DNA of 6,746 nt, taken from positions 1 to 6,746 of the forward strand of contig JAHRWC010000314.1 of the NCBI GenBank assembly GCA_019090365.1. Direction: 5' to 3'. Each line of letters opens with the position of its first letter. Position 1 is the first letter of the stretch. The stretch is from Flavobacteriaceae bacterium. Its GTDB lineage: Bacteria; Bacteroidota; Bacteroidia; Flavobacteriales; Flavobacteriaceae. Shown here piece by piece: positions 5,665 to 6,746 of this stretch. A program made the position numbers and the translations under genes. The notes under the pieces were generated by a model. That model saw only the letters and a list, made by a program, of their open reading frames with translations, did no database searches and had not been told where the DNA came from.

Positions 5665-6707
5665 TTACTCTTTAAAAAGCAATTTGGAAATTTTATTCCT
5701 TCCAGAAGCAAATGCAATAGAATCATTTACAAATTCAATTGCATAAAATCCTTCATCTGAAAGTTTTGTCCAAGAATCACCTTGATCGTTACTAAATGAT
5801 ATTCCTGGAGAACCTACTGCTACTAATCCATTTCCATTCGTACCAGGAATAAATGAAACACTGGATCGATACCCAGGTTCTTTTCCATTACTGATAAGTT
5901 TCCATGTTTTTCCTCCATTATGTGTAATGGCTTTATTGCCTTCATTAAAATCTTGATTTTCCCAATCACCTCCAAAAATAACCCCAGTTTTTTCATCATA
6001 AAAATCTACTGAATAAATCCCAGTCATAGTTTTACCTTGCACCATTGGTGTTTCAAAAACTTCCCAAGTTTTACCTCTATCTTCCGAATGAAATACTCTA
6101 GCCCTAACACCTCCAGAAACAATCCATGCATGATTACCATATATAGCGATATTTGTATTACTCGCTGCAAAAGCAGCTTCTCCTACTTCCGTTTTTGGTA
6201 ATACATCGCAAGAAATTTTATTCCATGTATTTCCACCATCTCTTGTAATTAATACAGAAAGACAATCCTCAGTTGGATCTCCCATCGCTATTCCCTCTTT
6301 ATTATCCCAAAAAGACATAGAATCATAAAACACTTTATCATTCTTCTCTACATACACTTCTTCAATATTAGTAGCTTCTTTACCATCAAATCCAATTTTA
6401 TATAAACTCCAGGGTTTTCAATGCTCAATACAAAAACCGCTTCTTGGGTTTTCGCAATCGCTCTAAAACTTAAAAGAGTTTCTTCATACTTAATCGTTGC
6501 CAGTTTAGGAACATTATTATCGATCAGCCCTACTCTACCTGCATTAGCAGCAAACCAAACTCTATTTTCATCTAAAGGACTAATAGCTCTGATACTTAAA
6601 CTATCTTCAAAAACCGTTTGTATTTCAACTTCAGAAAAGTTTTTGGAAGTATTATTAGTACATGAAATACTTAGGGCAAGTAATACTAAAAGAAAGGAAA
6701 TGCGCAT
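5665..6707 (-). pseudogene. BNR/Asp-box beta-propeller lipoprotein, interrupted by a one-base frameshift
   Basis: Two overlapping frames on the minus strand, 6707-6348 and 6357-5665, together make one gene. The first (119 aa) gives a lipoprotein signal peptide with Cys16 and the first propeller blade, and stays homologous-looking through ENPGV (residue 101), then runs into an unrelated tail and a stop. Adding one T in the TTT at 6404-6406 restores PGVLYKIGFDGKEA and joins the second frame without interruption, giving 347 aa. The second part has four Asp-box motifs of the S/T-x-D-x-G-x-T-W type: TRDGGNTW, SEDRGKTW, THNGGKTW and SNDQGDSW (restored residues about 155-162, 208-215, 262-269 and 306-313). 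Such proteins resemble the Ycf48/sialidase-like propellers, often labelled oxidoreductase in Bacteroidota; the true role is unknown. The rest of the reading frame is clean, so a sequencing error or very recent mutation is likelier than old decay. Confidence 0.85.
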
Positions 6708-6722
6708 TAATTATTTTTTTTT

Positions 6723-6740
6723 CAAAAGTAAACAAAACTA
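6723..6740 (-). promoter_or_regulatory. Two candidate -7 boxes for the BNR lipoprotein gene
   Basis: On the minus strand TACTTTTG (6730-6723) and TAGTTTTG (6740-6733) both match TAnnTTTG fully and lie 15 and 25 bp before the ATG at 6707-6705. The nearer one would give a leader of about 10 bases. The -33 elements would fall outside the window, so they cannot be checked. An intact promoter argues that the frameshifted gene is not long dead. Confidence 0.5.
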
Positions 6741-6746
6741 TTTATG

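Noticed and set aside
6348..6707. A separate 119-aa lipoprotein gene ahead of a separate 230-aa propeller gene
   Set aside because: The last 18 residues of the short frame are unlike a propeller, the second frame has no proper start (GTG inside a blade), and one added base merges both into a protein of exactly 347 codons plus stop.
6741..6746. Possible start of another plus-strand gene at the right edge (ATG at 6744-6746)
   Set aside because: The window ends on this ATG, so no codons follow, and the upstream bases are already used as the minus-strand promoter candidate.

Overview
The window looks like a chromosomal segment from a low-GC (roughly 30%) marine-type member of the Flavobacteriia (Bacteroidota). 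This is inferred from the very AT-rich base composition, the lack of clear Shine-Dalgarno sites before most starts, matches to the flavobacterial -7 promoter box TAnnTTTG upstream of two outermost genes, and the style of the proteins (an ECF sigma factor, a repeat-bearing putative anti-sigma and a small Spy-like protein in one operon, plus a BNR-repeat lipoprotein). No sign of a phage, insertion sequence, CRISPR array, tRNA or rRNA was seen.

Layout. Positions 61-3617 hold two closely spaced plus-strand genes, 8 bp apart and probably one operon: a complete phospho-sugar mutase (573 aa) and a complete MsbA-type ABC exporter with fused membrane and ATPase domains (608 aa). Positions 3618-4137 are a 520-bp gene-free stretch that is unusually rich in structure. 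It has four hairpins, three exact copies of TTGGGGCT placed in hairpin loops, a GC-rich hairpin whose apical CCCC could pair with those loops, a repeated terminator-like tail, related AT-rich repeats around ATCGAT, and a perfect 9-bp inverted repeat before the next gene. Positions 4138-5661 hold a three-gene plus-strand operon: an ECF sigma factor with a GTG start, a single-pass membrane protein that overlaps the sigma stop codon and is the putative anti-sigma, and a secreted Spy/CpxP-like protein. Positions 5665-6707, on the minus strand, carry a BNR/Asp-box beta-propeller lipoprotein gene split by an apparent one-base deletion. It converges on the operon with only 3 bp between the stop codons.

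How the genes may work together. The mutase feeds sugar-phosphate metabolism for polysaccharide and envelope synthesis, and the ABC exporter probably moves a lipid or lipid-linked substrate across the inner membrane. The sigma operon looks like a self-contained envelope sensor. The putative anti-sigma has an extracytoplasmic tail that is strikingly acidic (24 D/E, no K/R), while the secreted partner is strongly basic (29 K/R against 18 D/E). This suggests, as inference only, that the two bind each other by charge and thereby set sigma activity. The most novel material here is the TTGGGGCT hairpin cluster, a candidate structured non-coding RNA, and this acidic/basic sensor pair.
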